Part shown: positions 61,437 to 64,000 of the stretch, one piece after another | Layout: the number at the start of each line of letters is the position of its first letter | Position numbering within the stretch: position 1 is the first letter of the stretch | Source of the DNA: Blastopirellula sediminis | GTDB lineage: Bacteria; Planctomycetota; Planctomycetia; Pirellulales; Pirellulaceae | Assembly: GCF_020966755.1 (NCBI RefSeq) | Contig: NZ_JAJKFT010000010.1 | Location: forward strand, 2,754,720-2,818,719 | Direction of reading: 5' to 3' | DNA: 64,000 bases | Made by a program: the position numbers and the translations under genes | The notes under the pieces: model-generated | Told to the model about the DNA's origin: nothing | Databases searched by the model: none | The model's input: only the letters and a program-made list of their open reading frames with translations

Positions 61437-61454
61437 GGAAGACGTTGACGCTCT

Positions 61455-63383
61455 CTACTTCTTCGCACTCATCTCATGCACCATGTCGACCAGCGCGATG
61501 GCGTTGTCGACGGGGGTTTGTTGCAGGATGCCGTGGCCGAGGTTGAAGATGTGGCCAGGGCGTCCGGCGGCCTGATCGAGCACTTCTTTCGCGCGGCGGC
61601 GGATTTCGAGCGGGTCGGCCAGCAGCGTGACCGGATCGAGGTTTCCTTGCACCGCATAGTTCTCGCCGATCGTGTTCCACGCATCGGCCAGGCCAATTCG
61701 CCAATCGACGCCGACGACCGCCGGGCCGGCTTCGGCCAACAGCGGCAACAAGGCCGGGTTACCGGTCGCAAAGTTAATGATCGGCGTCCCCGGCGTAATG
61801 CCGGCGATGATCTCTTTCATGTGCGGCAGCAAATAGCGACGGTAGTCGGCCGGCGACAAGCAGCCAGCCCACGAGTCGAAGATCTGCACGCACTGCGCGC
61901 CGGCGGCGATCTGAGCGTTGAGGTAAACGGTGATCGCGCGGACCAACCGTTCCATCAGCGCTCGCCACGCGTCGGGGTCGCGATACATCAGCGTCTTGGT
62001 GAACAGATAGTTGCGGCTCGCGCCCCCTTCGATCGCATAGCTGGCGAGCGTAAACGGCGCTCCGGCGAAACCGATGACCGGGATATGTTCCGGCATGTCG
62101 GCTCGCGTTTGACGAACCGTTTCGATCACATAGTGGAGCGAGTCGGCGCTTTCCAGTTCGAGCACGCGATCAATGTCGGCGCTTTCACGAACCGGGTTGT
62201 GAATGACCGGGCCTTCTCCGTGGGCGTATTCCAGGTCGAGACCCATCGGCTCGAGAATCGGCAGCAGGTCGGAGAAGATGATCGCCGCGTCGACGCCCAG
62301 CTTCTTCACCGCGGTGCACATCACTTCGCTGCAGAGCTGCGGATTCTTGCAGAGCTCCAGGAAGGTGGTCTTGGCTCGCACTTCGCGATACTCAGCCATG
62401 TAGCGTCCCGCTTGACGCATCAGCCAAACCGGCGTGACGTCGGTCGGCTCGCGACGGCAGGCTTTCATGAACGGGCTGTCGTACCATTTGGCGGTGCGGG
62501 GATCGGCCTGGGGCGTGCTGGAGGACAAGACGGCTCTCACTTGTTTTTTGCGAACGAGAATAGCGTGGGACTGTTCGGCCGCCGCAGCGACCAGCGGTCC
62601 CATTTTGGGATGGATCGGCTCCACGTCGACCGGCAGGCCGAACTCGCGGAGACGTTCGCTCATCGTCGGTCCAACCGAGGCGATGACGATGCTGCGCAGC
62701 GCCGCGAGCAATTCGTCTTTGCGGCGCTGTTGTTCGGCCAGCTTCAGCAGATGGTTCAGCTGATTGGCCGAAGTGAACATGGCGACGTCGATGTCGCCGC
62801 GAATGATTCGTTCCAGGTTCTTGGCGAGCGGCTGCGTGTCGAGCGGCAAGTCCCAGTCGTAGACGTGCAGCTGAACCACTTCGGCGCCGCGGGCTTCCAG
62901 ACCGGCGATCAAGCTGGGATTCACGACGCCATATTCCTGCAAGCCGATCTTGAGATTGGCGATCGGGAACTGGGCGTCGAGCGTTTGCAGCAGTTCGCGC
63001 CATGTGTTCGGTTCGGGAACGCGAATCGTCGGCGTCAGCCCTTCCGCTTTCATCGCCGCCATCGGTTTGGGGCCGCGGACGATCGTGGGGATGTCGGAGA
63101 GAGCGTTCAGAAACTGCTGGCGATCGACGTGACGTTCGATCGCTTTCATCAGGTGCTGAAAGCCGACGCCGGTCATGAAGATGACGGCGTCGATCTGGCC
63201 GGTGATGACATGGTTGGCGAAGTCGATCGCGTCCCGGTTCTCGTCGAGCGGAACTTCACGCATCGAGGGGCTGACGAAGGCCTGGCCGCCGAACTTTTCG
63301 ATCAGCGATCCCATCTCTTCGCCCCGTCGACTTTCAAACGACGCGACGCGAAGCTGCTCGAAACTGCTTTTTCCCGATGCCAT
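61455..63383 (-). CDS. hemDE: HemD-HemE fusion: uroporphyrinogen-III synthase and decarboxylase
   Basis: 642 residues. The start is ATG 63383 with GGGGAA about ten bases upstream; GTG 63407 is an alternative. Residues about 1-290 are a uroporphyrinogen-III synthase (HemD) domain: VASFESRRGEEM, AVIFMTGVGFQHLMKAIERH, AMFTSANQLNHLLKLA and IASVGPTMSERLREFGLPVD. After a linker (about 290-315) comes uroporphyrinogen decarboxylase (HemE): PVWLMRQAGRYMAEYREVRA, IIFSDLLPILEPMGL, GFAGAPFTLASYAIEGG and IFDSWAGCLSP, FNLGHGILQQTPVDNA. The two catalyse consecutive steps of haem synthesis, so fusion allows channelling. Both domains look intact. Confidence 0.92.
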   Translation of the reverse strand: MASGKSSFEQLRVASFESRRGEEMGSLIEKFGGQAFVSPSMREVPLDENRDAIDFANHVITGQIDAVIFMTGVGFQHLMKAIERHVDRQQFLNALSDIPTIVRGPKPMAAMKAEGLTPTIRVPEPNTWRELLQTLDAQFPIANLKIGLQEYGVVNPSLIAGLEARGAEVVQLHVYDWDLPLDTQPLAKNLERIIRGDIDVAMFTSANQLNHLLKLAEQQRRKDELLAALRSIVIASVGPTMSERLREFGLPVDVEPIHPKMGPLVAAAAEQSHAILVRKKQVRAVLSSSTPQADPRTAKWYDSPFMKACRREPTDVTPVWLMRQAGRYMAEYREVRAKTTFLELCKNPQLCSEVMCTAVKKLGVDAAIIFSDLLPILEPMGLDLEYAHGEGPVIHNPVRESADIDRVLELESADSLHYVIETVRQTRADMPEHIPVIGFAGAPFTLASYAIEGGASRNYLFTKTLMYRDPDAWRALMERLVRAITVYLNAQIAAGAQCVQIFDSWAGCLSPADYRRYLLPHMKEIIAGITPGTPIINFATGNPALLPLLAEAGPAVVGVDWRIGLADAWNTIGENYAVQGNLDPVTLLADPLEIRRRAKEVLDQAAGRPGHIFNLGHGILQQTPVDNAIALVDMVHEMSAKK

Positions 63384-63496
63384 CAATTCGATTCCCCGGT
63401 CGAACACGGAAACACTGACGCCCGTAAGCGTTCAATTGTACGGGCAACCGGGCGTTTCGTCGTTGGGGGGACCCCAGGGGAAGTTTGGGCGGGATT

Positions 63497-64000
63497 CTAG
63501 CGGTTTTCGGGGCGGATCAGCAGTTCTGGCTTGTCCAGGAACATGTAGTGCCCGTGGTCGGCGGTCACGATCAGAACCGACTCGTTCCAGTTGCTGTTCG
63601 CTTCGACCCAATCGGTGATCGCTTTCACCGCAGCGTCGCCGCTGTTGACGGCGCCGATCGACGCGTCGATGTTGTTGGAGTGGTTGGCCCAGTCGACGTC
63701 CCCTGATTCGACCAACAGCCAGAAGCCCTTGTCGTTTTTCGAGAGAACTTCGATCGCCGCTTTGGTCATGTCGACCAGCGTCGGGTTTTCCTTCAGGTCG
63801 GCTTCGTCATACGCGATCGCCTTCTTGGCGACGCCGATCGCCGGATGGAAATCCCCTTCGGCCGAACGGAACGGCAAGTGACCGGCGCCGTCTCCCGAGC
63901 CGCCGACGCCGAAGTAGCCGAGGAGTCGCTCGCCCGACTTCGCCGCTTTGGCGGCTGCGGCGTCGAGAACCTGTTTGCCATCTTCGCCGGGGGTGCGAGT
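63497..64000 (-). CDS. Alkaline phosphatase, C-terminal part only
   Basis: The last 167 codons of an alkaline phosphatase; the rest lies to the right of the window. Motifs: LLGYFGVGGSGDGAGHLPFR, LLVESGDVDWANHSNNIDAS (metal-site E, D and H) and VLIVTADHGHYMFL (the D-H of the alkaline phosphatase family). Members are periplasmic, zinc-dependent and release phosphate. It could be PhoA-like, but PhoX or other alkaline phosphatase-superfamily members were not considered likely because of the DHG..-type ending. Confidence 0.88.
   Translation of the reverse strand, partial: TRTPGEDGKQVLDAAAAKAAKSGERLLGYFGVGGSGDGAGHLPFRSAEGDFHPAIGVAKKAIAYDEADLKENPTLVDMTKAAIEVLSKNDKGFWLLVESGDVDWANHSNNIDASIGAVNSGDAAVKAITDWVEANSNWNESVLIVTADHGHYMFLDKPELLIRPENR

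Noticed and set aside
61476-63500. 674-residue open frame on the plus strand opposite hemD-hemE
   Set aside because: Shadow of the real gene on the other strand; composition dominated by Arg, Asp, Val and His and no recognised domain.
1-64000. CRISPR array or phage-type region
   Set aside because: No regularly spaced direct repeats and no cas, integrase or phage structural genes were recognised; the only repeats are the inverted REP-like elements and the pilin duplication.

Overview
The window looks like chromosomal DNA of a planctomycete, most likely a Pirellulaceae member related to Blastopirellula or Bremerella. This is inferred from gene content, not from a search: secreted sulfatase, LamG-fused purple acid phosphatase, ceramidase-like protein, a TIGR03067-type secreted protein, many large secreted or membrane proteins of unknown function, moderately high GC, weak Shine-Dalgarno signals and frequent GTG/TTG starts. 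No phage, IS element, CRISPR array or rRNA operon was seen.

Layout. 1-17.6 kb is mixed housekeeping and secreted-enzyme genes: a cut-off ceramidase-like gene, mcsA-mcsB (protein arginine kinase), trpE, purple acid phosphatase plus a degenerate fragment of it, a small M41-like peptidase, a D-lactate dehydrogenase-type FAD/Fe-S protein, a sulfatase, a lipid kinase, a large unknown protein and rsmD. 17.6-19.3 kb is an ammonium transporter with a near-perfect sigma-54 promoter. 19.7-35.5 kb is a complete-looking but unusual Tad/Flp pilus locus. It has three TadE/TadG-type genes, one short Flp pilin, a GT-C-like membrane protein, a toroid-like unknown, four paralogous long pilins (two nearly identical in tandem), TadV, CpaB, TadA, TadB and TadC on the plus strand, and TadD, a glycine-rich lipoprotein and the CpaC secretin on the minus strand. 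No TadZ/CpaE was found.

35.9-50.5 kb carries ruvC-ruvA, two zinc-ribbon membrane paralogues, a very large polytopic protein, small secreted proteins, tRNA-Ser(CGA), csrA, a GrpB-family gene and a 1293-residue secreted protein with a glycosidase-like region. 50.6-52.3 kb is a phospholipid pair (acyltransferase, cdsA). 52.4-61.3 kb is an exopolysaccharide locus arranged as two divergent operons. One has GNAT, deacetylase, flippase and glycosyltransferase; the other has a Wzz-like protein, an O-antigen ligase-like protein and a WecB/TagA-type transferase. The second has a sigma-54-like promoter. 61.4-64 kb holds a hemD-hemE fusion and a cut-off alkaline phosphatase.

The most striking unexplained features are four. 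(1) A family of 31-bp inverted repeats sits between convergent genes. (2) The pilins of the Tad locus depart from the usual Glu+5 rule, and the locus has two embedded unknown genes. (3) Two sigma-54 promoters link nitrogen uptake and polysaccharide synthesis to the same sigma factor. (4) The HIP1-like octamer GCGATCGC is common. Start codons were moved inward where a signal peptide, family N terminus or ribosome binding site favoured it; these choices are stated in each entry.
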